Shown piece by piece: positions 1-7,820 of a stretch of 32,040 nucleotides of DNA (its first letter is position 1; each line of letters starts with the position of its first letter). Location: the NCBI GenBank assembly GCA_003247835.1, contig QJYB01000098.1, positions 1-32,040 of the forward strand. Reading direction: 5' to 3'. Position numbers and translations under genes: made by a program. The notes under the pieces are model-generated. The model worked only from the letters and a program-made list of their open reading frames with translations. It was not told the DNA's origin and searched no databases. This DNA comes from Gammaproteobacteria bacterium. GTDB taxonomy: Bacteria > Pseudomonadota > Gammaproteobacteria > Pseudomonadales > Azotimanducaceae.

Positions 1-403
1 ATTCATTCAGAGCATGTTCCCAGGCCGGATACTTCTTCACGAACGCACCGGCAGTATCGATCAGTGGGCTCGAAGCCCTGTATCCAATGTCCAGATCCAC
101 GTTCACAAAGTCAGCCTGCAGAAGGCTGAAGAACGCAAGCGCGTAAGTCATGAATTCCTGCCACTCGTCGTTCGAATAGTCGGCGACCTGTGGCTGCATG
201 GACTTCATCGCAATTCTCTTCAGCTCCGGATCACGGGCGATTTCCCGATTCCAGTTCGAGAACGTGAGCCAGATCTCGCGTGTCGAGCTGCCTGCGATCG
301 CTCGCGTATTGGTTCTCATCTCGCGGGCGAGAAAGACCAACGTCACTACGACCGCCATCGCAGACGCAACTTCCCCTATCGCTCCGATCGCATCCCAGGG
401 CAT
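1..403 (-). CDS. Uncharacterised membrane-anchored protein, 3' end beyond the window
   Basis: Reading the minus strand from an ATG at 403 gives 134 uninterrupted codons running off the window edge. The protein opens MPWDAIGAIGEVASAM and has one hydrophobic helix at about residues 5-24 (AIGEVASAMAVVVTLVFLAR), followed by a charged soluble region rich in Trp, Asp and Glu (for example NDEWQEF) and ending at the edge with YPAWEHALNE. This looks like an N-terminal anchor plus a helical soluble domain, a layout I associate with small uncharacterised proteins of marine proteobacteria, but I cannot name a family. A good ribosome binding site (GAAGAGG, 8 bases before the ATG) supports the start. It follows the FadJ-like gene on the same strand after about 64 bases that contain a hairpin. 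The function is unknown. Confidence 0.7.
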   Translation of the reverse strand, partial: MPWDAIGAIGEVASAMAVVVTLVFLAREMRTNTRAIAGSSTREIWLTFSNWNREIARDPELKRIAMKSMQPQVADYSNDEWQEFMTYALAFFSLLQADFVNVDLDIGYRASSPLIDTAGAFVKKYPAWEHALNE

Positions 404-446
404 CTTCGAAACCTCTTCAGGCCATGCCTGTTTCAGGTCCCGGACG

Positions 447-467
447 GCCGCCCATCTGTCGGGCGGC
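447..467 (-). terminator. Hairpin just after the FadJ-like stop codon
   Basis: A perfect 7-bp inverted repeat (GCCGCCC at 447-453, GGGCGGC at 461-467, 7-base loop) abuts the stop codon of the FadJ-like gene at 468-470. No T-run follows on the minus strand, so it is not a textbook intrinsic terminator. It could be a 3'-end stabilising stem or a weak terminator between the two minus-strand genes. Confidence 0.35.
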
Positions 468-2579
468 TTACCCCTGCAGGGATCCGAAACCCTTCCCTTC
501 CGCTACCAGCTTCTCGAGCAGCGGCGCCGGTTTCCAGGCGTCACCGCCGTAGATCTCGCCAAACCGCTTGATGTCCGCCAGCACGGTGTCGAGCCCCTGC
601 TGGTCGGCCCAGAACATCGGGCCGCCGGTCACCTCCGGAAAGCCGTAGCCGTTGATGTAGACGATGTCGATATCGCAGGGCCGGATGGCGATGCCGTCCT
701 CGAGAATGCGGGCGCCTTCGTTGATCAACGGGTAGAGGCAGCGCTTGAGCACCTCCTCGTCGCTGATCTTGTGGCGCTCGATGCCGAGCTCGGCGGAGGT
801 CTGCTCCACCAGCGCAACGACCTCCGGATCCGGCTGGCCTGCCCGGCTGCCCTCCGGGTAGATGTAGTAACCCCGCGACGTCTTCTGGCCGAAACGGCCG
901 AGCTCGCAGAGCTTGTCTGCGACGCGGGCCGTGATCGGCACGTCTTCCGGCTTCACACCGGCCAGCTTTCTGGCCCGCCAGCCGAGGTCGAGGCCCACCA
1001 GGTCGTTCATCTGAAACGGCCCCATGGGCATGCCGAAACCGTTGATGACGCTGTCCACCTGGTAAGGCGTGGCGCCCTGCAGAATGATCTCGCCCGCCTG
1101 ACGGGTGTACTGACCCAGCATGCGGTTGCCGATGAATCCGGGCGCATTACCCGAGAGCACGGAGATCTTGTTCAGCGTCCGGCCGAGCTTCATCACCGTG
1201 GCGATAGTCTGATGGCTCGACTTCGCGCCACGCACCACCTCCACCAGACGCATGACGTTGGCCGGCGAGAAGAAGTGCATACCGATCACCACTTCCGGAC
1301 GGGAGGTGGCGTCCGCCATTTTGTCGACATCGAGGCCCGAGGTGTTGCTGGCGAGAATCGCTCCTGCCTTGGCCACCTTGTCGAGCTTGCCGAAGATCTC
1401 GCACTTGAGATCCAGGTTTTCATAGACGGCCTCGACGATGATATCGGCACTGCCGAGATCCTCGTAGCTCGTCGTGCCGGTAAGCAGGCTCATGCGCTTG
1501 TCCACCTCTTCTGCCGTCATCCGCCCACGGCTGACCTGGATGTCGTAGTTACGCTTGATGACGCCAAGTCCCTTGTCGAGGGCTTCCGGGTTCATCTCCA
1601 GAACGGTGACGGGAATACCGACATTGGCGAAGCTCATGGAGATGCCGCCACCCATGGTGCCGCACCCGATAACAGCCGCGGATCCGATCTTGCCGACGGG
1701 CGTATCTCTGGAGATGTCCGGAATCTTGGCCACTTCCCGCTCGGCGAAGAACAGATGAATGAGCGCCGCGCGCTGCGGGTGGGCGAGGCACTTCGCAAAG
1801 CATTCCCGTTCCACCGCCATGCCTTTGTCGAAGTCCGGCTCGTTCACCGCGGCTTCCACGCACTGGATGATCATCTCCGGCGCGAAACGGCCACGCATTC
1901 TTCTCGCGGCCTGGGCTCGGGCATCGGCAAAGATCTGGGCGTTGCCGCGATCTGCCTCCACCTTCGCCGACTCATCGCGGATCTTGCGGGTTCTGCCGCC
2001 TTCGGCGAGCACCTTCTTTGCAAAGGCGATACCACCCTCGACGATATCACCGTCGACGACGTCGTCGACGATGCCGAGCGCCTTGGCCTGTGGTGCCGGG
2101 ATGGGATCGCCGGAGAGAATGAAGCCCAGCGCCTTCTCCGCGCCGATCAGCCGGGGCAGCCGTTGCGTGCCGCCCGCACCAGGCAGCAGACCCAGCTTCA
2201 CCTCGGGCAGGCCTACCGGTGCGCCGGGCGACGCAACACGGTAGTCGCAGCACAAGGCCACTTCCAGACCACCGCCGAAGGCCGTGCCGTTGATGGCTGC
2301 GACGATGGGTTTCGTGCTGTGTTCCATCATCGTCAGCGCTTCGTGCAGACCCACGCCCTCCGACGCGGAAGCGCCGAACTCGGAAATGTCGGCGCCGGCG
2401 ATGAAGGCTCGACCCGCACCCGTGATGACGATGGCTTCGATCGCGTCGTCACCCAGCGCCGTCTGCACACCGTCGAAGAGCCCCTGACGGACGCCGCTCG
2501 AGAGCGGGTTGACGGGTGGGTTGTCCACGGTCATGAGCGCGATGTTGCCCCGCGTCTCGTAGTGCACGGTCCCTTTCAT
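468..2579 (-). CDS. FadJ-like bifunctional enoyl-CoA hydratase / 3-hydroxyacyl-CoA dehydrogenase
   Basis: A 703-residue protein that should carry out the hydration and NAD-dependent oxidation steps of fatty-acid beta-oxidation in the cytoplasm. The N-terminal crotonase domain has the oxyanion-hole segment IAGADISEF (60-68) and GGGLEVAL with Glu106. Glu126 lies 20 residues on in GLPEVKLG, which is the spacing of the two catalytic glutamates of hydratases. The dehydrogenase half has the Rossmann motif GCGTMG (305-310), HFFSP with catalytic His435, the partner Glu447, and a GNAPGFIGNRM segment. The length fits FadJ/FadB-type alpha subunits of about 700 residues. The frame stays open upstream to 3155, but crotonase homology starts at MKGTVHYE, so the ATG at 2579 is the start. 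No thiolase gene is adjacent. The start lies beside a hairpin that holds its likely Shine-Dalgarno sequence. Confidence 0.93.
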   Translation of the reverse strand: MKGTVHYETRGNIALMTVDNPPVNPLSSGVRQGLFDGVQTALGDDAIEAIVITGAGRAFIAGADISEFGASASEGVGLHEALTMMEHSTKPIVAAINGTAFGGGLEVALCCDYRVASPGAPVGLPEVKLGLLPGAGGTQRLPRLIGAEKALGFILSGDPIPAPQAKALGIVDDVVDGDIVEGGIAFAKKVLAEGGRTRKIRDESAKVEADRGNAQIFADARAQAARRMRGRFAPEMIIQCVEAAVNEPDFDKGMAVERECFAKCLAHPQRAALIHLFFAEREVAKIPDISRDTPVGKIGSAAVIGCGTMGGGISMSFANVGIPVTVLEMNPEALDKGLGVIKRNYDIQVSRGRMTAEEVDKRMSLLTGTTSYEDLGSADIIVEAVYENLDLKCEIFGKLDKVAKAGAILASNTSGLDVDKMADATSRPEVVIGMHFFSPANVMRLVEVVRGAKSSHQTIATVMKLGRTLNKISVLSGNAPGFIGNRMLGQYTRQAGEIILQGATPYQVDSVINGFGMPMGPFQMNDLVGLDLGWRARKLAGVKPEDVPITARVADKLCELGRFGQKTSRGYYIYPEGSRAGQPDPEVVALVEQTSAELGIERHKISDEEVLKRCLYPLINEGARILEDGIAIRPCDIDIVYINGYGFPEVTGGPMFWADQQGLDTVLADIKRFGEIYGGDAWKPAPLLEKLVAEGKGFGSLQG

Positions 2580-2587
2580 GATTCGAT

Positions 2588-2609
2588 CCCCGGTCTGGAA
2601 AAGACCGGG
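2588..2609 (-). promoter_or_regulatory. Inverted repeat over the FadJ-like ribosome binding site
   Basis: CCCGGTCT (2589-2596) and AGACCGGG (2602-2609) form a perfect 8-bp stem with a 5-base loop. On the minus-strand transcript the 3' arm ends in GGGG, 8 bases before the ATG at 2579, and this is the only good Shine-Dalgarno candidate. The element may be an mRNA structure limiting translation or a DNA operator in the FadJ-like/SDR divergent region. The sequence shows the dyad; the role is inferred. Confidence 0.5.
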
Positions 2610-2733
2610 AGTATGCCTCCCTGCCCCGGGATTGGCCAACCGGATCCTCGAAGGACTAGGCACGCACGCGTACCGTCGGGCGTCCCGGTCCTTTAGGATA
2701 GCGACCCTTGCGATGACCACAGGACGACGACCG

Positions 2734-3516
2734 ATGACGGGACGGGTTTCAGGGCGTACTGCGCTGGTGACGGGTGGCGGGTCTGGTATCGGCAGGGCGT
2801 CGGCCGCCCGCCTCGCCGCGGAAGGAGCTTTCGTGCTGGTGACCGACGTGGACGATGCCATGGGCGAGGCGACGGTGGCGGCGATCCGGGAGATCGGTGG
2901 CGAGGCTGATTTCCTGCACCACGACGTGGCCAGCGAGCCCGACTGGGAAGCCGTGCTCACCTGGCTCAGGAACCAGCGCGGTGCGCTGCACATCCTGGTC
3001 AACAACGCGGGTATCGGCATCGGCGGCAGTCTGCTCACCCTGTCGCTCGAAGACTGGCGACGCCAGCAGGCCATCAACCTGGACGGCGTGTTTCTCGGTC
3101 TCAAGCACGGCATTCCGCTGATGCGGGATTCCGGCGGTGGTTCAATCGTCAACATCTCTTCCGTTGCGGGACTGAAAGGCAGCCCGAACCTTGCCGCCTA
3201 CTGCGCGACCAAGGGCGGTGTGCGGCTGCTCACCAAGGGTGCGGCGCTCGAGTGCGCCAGGGAACGGTGGGGGGTGAGGGTCAACTCGGTGCATCCCGGT
3301 GTCATCGACACGCCGATCTGGACCAAGGTGGACCCCGAGGCATTCGTCGCGGGAACGAACGCCGTGGACGTGGATGCCATGGCCGCGCTGGGCGTCCCCA
3401 TGGGCATTCCGGGCAGGCCGGAAGACATCGCCAACGGCGTGCTGTTTCTCGCCAGTGACGAGAGCAGCTACATGACCGGGTCGGAGCTCGTCATCGACGG
3501 CGGCGTCAGCGCCTGA
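2734..3516 (+). CDS. SDR-family NAD(P)-dependent oxidoreductase
   Basis: A 260-residue classical short-chain dehydrogenase/reductase. The cofactor motif TGGGSGIG is at 13-20, NNAG at 90-93, the structural Asn at about 115, Ser142/Ser143 in NISSVAG, and the catalytic pair Tyr156-Lys160 in YCATK. Asp38 at the end of beta-strand 2 (VTDVD) favours NAD over NADP. The C-terminus ends in the usual GSELVIDGG pattern. The open frame extends back to 2578, but AGGA about 9 bases before the ATG at 2734 and the alignment of the Rossmann motif favour this start; an ATG at 2713 is an alternative. It is divergent from the FadJ-like gene, so a 3-hydroxyacyl or alcohol substrate linked to lipid breakdown is possible. 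The substrate cannot be read from sequence. Confidence 0.92.
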   Translation: MTGRVSGRTALVTGGGSGIGRASAARLAAEGAFVLVTDVDDAMGEATVAAIREIGGEADFLHHDVASEPDWEAVLTWLRNQRGALHILVNNAGIGIGGSLLTLSLEDWRRQQAINLDGVFLGLKHGIPLMRDSGGGSIVNISSVAGLKGSPNLAAYCATKGGVRLLTKGAALECARERWGVRVNSVHPGVIDTPIWTKVDPEAFVAGTNAVDVDAMAALGVPMGIPGRPEDIANGVLFLASDESSYMTGSELVIDGGVSA

Positions 3517-3543
3517 TCTAATGCGCGCCACTCGAGGTACATC

Positions 3544-3993
3544 GTGACTGATCGATCAACGCACCACGTAGCCACTATCGTCGCGGCAGGACTGCTGCTG
3601 TGCGCGGCCGCCCGGGCCGGCGATTCCGAGCGGCCTGCAGCAGGCGCCTATGAGATCACCACGGCCACTACCTATACAGACGTCGAGCTGCCGGCGACGA
3701 CCATCACCACCACGAGCTGCCTGAGCGCGGAGGACCTGGATCGGGATCCGGCAAGCGCGCTGGCTGCACTGCCGGCCGGGGATGCCTGCAGCGTCGTCGA
3801 GTCGGTCATGGAGGGTGGTGCCATCCAGATGCGTATCGTCTGCGACATGTCCGACGGCAGCATGGTCATGGCGACGAACGGCAGCTATGACCGCAACGGC
3901 TGGGATATGGTCAACGAGGTGACGGTCACCGTCGGCGGCGACCAGGTGAAGATGCACGCCACCATCACAGGCCGGCGCACGGGGGACTGTTGA
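3544..3993 (+). CDS. Secreted DUF3617-family protein
   Basis: A 149-residue protein with a signal peptide (hydrophobic stretch VATIVAAGLLLCAAARA, likely cleavage after residue 25). The mature part has four cysteines, Cys59, Cys82, Cys100 and the last residue Cys149. The pattern GAYEITT near the N-terminus, SCLSAEDL in the middle and RRTGDC at the end fits DUF3617, a periplasmic family of unknown function. The start is a GTG with GAGG about 7 bases upstream. Its stop TGA overlaps the TTG start of the ABC ATPase gene (TTGA), so the two are probably translationally coupled. That placement suggests the protein works with, or is exported alongside, the ABC transporter, but no direct role is visible. 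Confidence 0.82.
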   Translation: MTDRSTHHVATIVAAGLLLCAAARAGDSERPAAGAYEITTATTYTDVELPATTITTTSCLSAEDLDRDPASALAALPAGDACSVVESVMEGGAIQMRIVCDMSDGSMVMATNGSYDRNGWDMVNEVTVTVGGDQVKMHATITGRRTGDC

Positions 3994-4940
3994 CCGTCCA
4001 GGATGCGGCTCCGCTGCTGACCCTGTCCGGAATCCGGAAGCATCTGGGTGAGCGGTCGGTGCTCGACAACGTGTCTCTTTCCGTGCGCCCCGGCGAGCTC
4101 GTCGTGCTCCTCGGTCCCAACGGCGCCGGTAAGACCACGCTACTCGGCACCGCGTGCGGACGCATCGCGCCGGATGGTGGGACCGCGCGACTGTCCGGTC
4201 ACGATCCACGCAGAGACGTCGACGCGCGACGCTCGCTGGGCTTCGTGCCTCAGGAGCTGGCGCTCTATCCCTACCTGACCGTGACTGAGAATCTGCAGGT
4301 ATTCGGCCGCATGATGGGCGTCACCCGCAGCGCACTCGGCGAACGGGTGTCGGAGGCGCTCGAGTGGAGCGGGCTCGAGGAGCGACGCCACGATCGGGTC
4401 CAGACCCTCTCCGGCGGCATGCAGCGCCGCCTGAACATTGTCGCGAGCCTGCTGCACCGCCCCGGTCTGCTGCTGCTCGACGAGCCGACGGTGGGTGTGG
4501 ACGTGAACGCCCGGGAACGCATCCACGAGCTGCTGCGCCGGCTCCGGGCCGAGGGGCTCGGCATCCTGCTCACCACCCATGACCTCCTGCAGGCCGCGAC
4601 GCTGGCCGACCGGGTGGTGTTCATGCTGGGCGGGCGCATCCGACTGGAAGGTGCACCCGAGGTGCTGATCGATCAGGTCTTCGAGGACGCCAAGGAGATC
4701 ACCATCAGCCTCAGCACCGTACCGGACGGCAGCCAGCGCGCCGCGCTGATGACGGCCGGACTCACCGGCGCCCACGGCGACCGGACCTGGACCGGAAGTG
4801 TCACCGGCGGCTACGACGGTGTCGCGGACTGGAACCATCGACTGGACGGGCTGGGGCTCGCCGCCGCCGAGATTCGGGTGCGCGAGCCGAGCCTGGAAGG
4901 CGTTTTCCTCAAGCTGACCGGCGAGGAGCTCGGCCTGTGA
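3990..4940 (+). CDS. ABC-2 type transporter ATP-binding protein
   Basis: A 316-residue ABC ATPase with Walker A GPNGAGKT (42-49), a Q-loop near FVPQE (86-90), the signature LSGGM (140-144), Walker B ending in Asp164-Glu165 (LLLLDEP), a D-loop, and the switch His197 in LLTTHD. The segment after residue 210 resembles the C-terminal extension of ABC-2 drug or lipid exporter ATPases. The start is a TTG overlapping the previous stop as TTGA, with GGGGGA just upstream; its own stop overlaps the permease start as GTGA. It should power the permease encoded next, probably for export, given the DUF3617 secreted partner and the absence of a substrate-binding protein. The substrate is unknown. Confidence 0.93.
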   Translation: MTVQDAAPLLTLSGIRKHLGERSVLDNVSLSVRPGELVVLLGPNGAGKTTLLGTACGRIAPDGGTARLSGHDPRRDVDARRSLGFVPQELALYPYLTVTENLQVFGRMMGVTRSALGERVSEALEWSGLEERRHDRVQTLSGGMQRRLNIVASLLHRPGLLLLDEPTVGVDVNARERIHELLRRLRAEGLGILLTTHDLLQAATLADRVVFMLGGRIRLEGAPEVLIDQVFEDAKEITISLSTVPDGSQRAALMTAGLTGAHGDRTWTGSVTGGYDGVADWNHRLDGLGLAAAEIRVREPSLEGVFLKLTGEELGL

Positions 4941-6172
4941 GCGGCGCCATCTTCAGAGCCATGCTGCTGGGGTTGCTGCGTGACCGCGGTGCGCTGCTGA
5001 TGAGTTTTTTTCTCCCGGCCGTGTTCTTCGTGATCATGGCGGAGATCTTCACCGCCACCACCGGCAACACGCTGAACCTGAAGGTGGCGGTGCTCGACGA
5101 GGTGGGCAGTGAGACCAGCACCCGGCTCGTGCAGGCACTCTCCAAGAACGAGACGCTCACCCTGCTGCCGGGCTCGGCGGCCACCACCCGGGACGCCGTG
5201 CGCGCACTGGTCAGGTCCGGCGAAGCCGATATCGGTCTGATCATCCGCGCCGATGCCGAATCACTCGACGAGGCGGGCGGATTCGGCGCGCCGCCGCTGC
5301 TGGTGGTCACCGATCCCGCCCGGGGTGTGGCGGAACCCATGCTCACCGGCCAGATCCGTCGCGCCTACTTCAGCGCGCTCCCGGATGTTGCCATGGGCAA
5401 CGTGGTCGCTGAGCTGGAGAACCAGTTCCTCACCCTGACGGACGAGCAGCACGATGAGGTGGACGAGGGTCTCCTGGAAATGCGCGAGGAAGCAGCCGCC
5501 GGTCGGGAAGTGGGCTGGTCATTCGAGGATCTGCTCGGCCGGGAATCAGTAATCGGTGGCGAGGCCGTGAACCTGGTCGCCTATTCCGCCGGCGCGGTTG
5601 CGTTCATGTTCCTGCTGTTCGCTTCGGTGCACGGCGCCGTTTCGCTGCTCGAGGAACAGGAGAGCGGCATTCTCGATCGGGTGCTGGCCGGCCCCGGGGG
5701 CATGGGCGTGCTCGTCGACGGCAAGTTTCTCTATGTGATCGGCCAGGGCCTGGTGCAGGTCAGCGTGATCTTCGCCGTGGCCTGGCTGGGCTACGGGGTC
5801 GACGTACTCGGTCACATCGGACCTTGGCTGGTCATCTCCGTGGCGGCCTCGGTGGCCTGCGCCGGGCTTGCCATGCTGCTCGCAACGGCCTGCCGCACAC
5901 GGCGCCAAGCCCAGACCGTCGCCAATACGGTCATTCTCGTGCTGTCGGCGCTGGGTGGCAGCATGGTGCCACGCTTTCTGATGCCCGACGTGCTGAAAGA
6001 GCTGGGCTGGCTGACACCCAACACCTGGGCGCTGGAAGCCTACAGCGGGATTTTCTGGCGGGGAGAGAGTCTCACCTCAGTACTGGTACCGGTCGCGCTG
6101 CTCGCGGCAACTGGTGTGATCGGCTGGCTGACGGCACGCGCACTGGCGCACCGGCGGGCTTACGGCGACTGA
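4937..6172 (+). CDS. ABC-2 type transporter permease
   Basis: A 411-residue inner-membrane protein with the ABC2_membrane layout: one helix near residues 17-36 (LLMSFFLPAVFFVIMAEIF), a large extracytoplasmic domain to about 215, then about five more helices ending at 383-402. The segment LLEEQESGILDRVLAGP between helices resembles the coupling region of DrrB/NodJ-like permeases. The GTG start overlaps the ATPase stop by four bases (GTGA), so synthesis of the two subunits is coupled. The last 13 bases overlap the 3' end of the convergent thioredoxin-fold gene. A single permease of this type normally dimerises to form an exporter. Confidence 0.92.
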   Translation: MSGAIFRAMLLGLLRDRGALLMSFFLPAVFFVIMAEIFTATTGNTLNLKVAVLDEVGSETSTRLVQALSKNETLTLLPGSAATTRDAVRALVRSGEADIGLIIRADAESLDEAGGFGAPPLLVVTDPARGVAEPMLTGQIRRAYFSALPDVAMGNVVAELENQFLTLTDEQHDEVDEGLLEMREEAAAGREVGWSFEDLLGRESVIGGEAVNLVAYSAGAVAFMFLLFASVHGAVSLLEEQESGILDRVLAGPGGMGVLVDGKFLYVIGQGLVQVSVIFAVAWLGYGVDVLGHIGPWLVISVAASVACAGLAMLLATACRTRRQAQTVANTVILVLSALGGSMVPRFLMPDVLKELGWLTPNTWALEAYSGIFWRGESLTSVLVPVALLAATGVIGWLTARALAHRRAYGD

Positions 6173-6687
6173 TCGGCCGGCGCTGTCGACGCATCGGCGA
6201 CCAGATCCGACTCGAGGGCGTCGAACTGATCGTTGCGGTACATCCCGGTGAGTGTGCTCCGCAGCTTGCCGGTGCCGTCGAAGATGAGAATGTTGGGCAC
6301 GCTGGTATCGAGTCCGAAGGTCTCCATCCACACCCCGTCCAGATCGATGAGCACCGGCAGATCCTCGGGCAGGCGTTTCTTCAGCTTGTCGGCCACCGCG
6401 TCGTAGTCCGCCGGCGGCGTGCGGGGCACGTCCGCCACCCTGATCACCGGGACCTCCGCATCGATCTGCCGGATCGCCTGTTCCCAGGGCTTGATGCGGC
6501 GCAGCCGCTTGGCGGAAACCACGATGGCGACCTGCAGGCCGTCCACATCGTCGGCAAGCCCGCCGGTCTGCCCGAACTGGTCGCGCAGCGTCAGTGCCGC
6601 AGTATCCGTGGCCATGCCGGCACCCGCCGCGACGAGCAGCGCCGCCGCTGTGAGTATCACAAGAGTTGTTCGAACCCGGGAAATCAC
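6160..6687 (-). CDS. Exported thioredoxin-fold protein lacking a CXXC motif
   Basis: A 175-residue protein with a signal peptide (LVILTAAALLVAAGAGMA) and a mature part patterned like redoxin/YtfJ-type domains: a beta-strand LQVAIVVSA where the redox motif should follow, LPVLIDLDG, then VPNILIFDGTGK, which carries the expected cis-proline strand. There is no cysteine in the whole protein, so disulfide chemistry is not possible and a binding or structural role is more likely. The assigned start is a GTG at 6687; its ribosome binding site is poor, so the start is uncertain by a few residues. It converges on the ABC permease with a 13-base overlap and is divergent from the glycosyltransferase. 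Confidence 0.78.
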   Translation of the reverse strand: MISRVRTTLVILTAAALLVAAGAGMATDTAALTLRDQFGQTGGLADDVDGLQVAIVVSAKRLRRIKPWEQAIRQIDAEVPVIRVADVPRTPPADYDAVADKLKKRLPEDLPVLIDLDGVWMETFGLDTSVPNILIFDGTGKLRSTLTGMYRNDQFDALESDLVADASTAPADQSP

Positions 6688-6693
6688 TACAAT
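6666..6693 (+). promoter_or_regulatory. Putative sigma-70 promoter for the glycosyltransferase pair
   Basis: TTGTTC (6666-6671) and TACAAT (6688-6693) are separated by 16 bases. The -10 matches the consensus at five of six positions and the -35 at three of six. Transcription would start near 6700, just upstream of the assigned ATG at 6729, which argues against the longer frame beginning with TTG at 6666. Confidence 0.38.
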
Positions 6694-6728
6694 CCACGCC
6701 CTTCGAAAGCGGCCCAGTGTCTTCGTTC

Positions 6729-7820
6729 ATGACCGCTCCTGTCCAGTTGTCCGTCGTCGTGCCCACGTTCAACGAGGCCGCCAATCTTGCCGTTCTGGTG
6801 AGCAAGCTCGACGCCGCGCTCAACGGTGTCGACTGGGAGGTGATCTTCGTCGACGACGACTCTCCCGACGGCACAGCCGGGGAAGCCCGTCGCCTCAGCC
6901 AGGAGAACGGCCGGGTGCGCTGCCTGCAGCGTATCGCCCGCCGCGGACTCTCCTCCGCCTGCATCGAAGGCATGCTCGCAAGCAGCGCACCCTACATCGC
7001 CGTGATGGATGCGGATCTGCAGCACGACGAACGCCTGCTGCCCGACATGCTCGACGCGCTTCGAACGGAACCGCTGGATGTTGTGGTCGGCAGCAGGCAC
7101 GTCGCCGGCGGCGATGCCAACGCGTTCTCGGACGACCGCGCAAAGAAATCCGAGCTCGCCACGCGGCTCTCACGCATGGTGGTACCCGACACCCTGCTCG
7201 ACCCGATGAGCGGTTTCTTCATGATCACGCGGCCGGCGTTCGAGGCGTCGATGCGCAACCTGTCCGGCATCGGCTTCAAGATCCTCATGGATCTCTTCGC
7301 CTCCGCGCCGGAACCGCTTCGCTTCAAGGAGCTGCCGTACTCCTTCGGCGAGCGACATGCCGGGGAGTCGAAGCTCGACAACCAGGCGCTGTGGGACTAC
7401 GGCATGCTGCTGCTCGACAAGATGGTCGGCCGCTGGGTGCCGGTGCGTTTCGTCACGTTCATCGCCGTGGGCGGCCTCGGCGTGTTCGTACATATGACAG
7501 TGCTCGCCACCCTCTATGAGCTGCTCAAAACCGGCTTCGTCACCAGCCAGATCTGGGCGACCCTCACGGCCATGACGGCAAACTTCGTCTTCAACAACGT
7601 CATCACCTACCGCGACCTGCAGCTCAAGGGCTGGGGCTGGCTCAAGGGCTGGATCTCGTTCGTGCTCGCCTGCAGCATCGGCGCGGTAGCCAACGTGGGT
7701 GTCGCCGGCTATCTCTTCACCGAGGACACCGGCTGGTTCCTTGCGGGGCTCGCCGGAATCGTCGTCGGCGCGGTCTGGAACTACGCCATCACTCAGCTCT
7801 ACACCTGGCACGCAAAGTGA
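6729..7820 (+). CDS. Polyprenyl-phosphate hexose synthase (DPM1-like GT2) fused to GtrA
   Basis: A 363-residue protein. Residues 6-230 are a GT2 domain with SVVVPTFNEAANL (8-20), VDDDSPDGT (41-49), the metal-binding DAD at 94-96 (MDADLQHD), GSRHVAGG, and DPMSGFFM, all typical of dolichol-phosphate-mannose-synthase-like enzymes. From about 240 a GtrA domain of four helices begins (RFVTFIAVGGLGVFVH) and includes the family motif NFVFNNVITYRD. The expected role is transfer of a nucleotide-sugar hexose to a polyprenyl phosphate on the cytoplasmic face, with GtrA helping membrane anchoring or flipping. The ATG at 6729 is chosen because the GT2 domain begins at once; an in-frame GTG at 6717 is possible. 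Its stop overlaps the next start, so the two gene products are likely used together. Confidence 0.9.
   Translation: MTAPVQLSVVVPTFNEAANLAVLVSKLDAALNGVDWEVIFVDDDSPDGTAGEARRLSQENGRVRCLQRIARRGLSSACIEGMLASSAPYIAVMDADLQHDERLLPDMLDALRTEPLDVVVGSRHVAGGDANAFSDDRAKKSELATRLSRMVVPDTLLDPMSGFFMITRPAFEASMRNLSGIGFKILMDLFASAPEPLRFKELPYSFGERHAGESKLDNQALWDYGMLLLDKMVGRWVPVRFVTFIAVGGLGVFVHMTVLATLYELLKTGFVTSQIWATLTAMTANFVFNNVITYRDLQLKGWGWLKGWISFVLACSIGAVANVGVAGYLFTEDTGWFLAGLAGIVVGAVWNYAITQLYTWHAK

Noticed and set aside
198..2696. 832-codon open frame on the plus strand
   Set aside because: It is the antisense shadow of the FadJ-like gene in GC-rich DNA; the translation is rich in Arg, His and Asp with no family motif, while the minus strand has complete catalytic motifs.
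2578..2733. Longer N-terminus for the SDR gene
   Set aside because: The extension crosses the FadJ-like leader hairpin and shows no homology; the Rossmann motif begins normally from the ATG at 2734.
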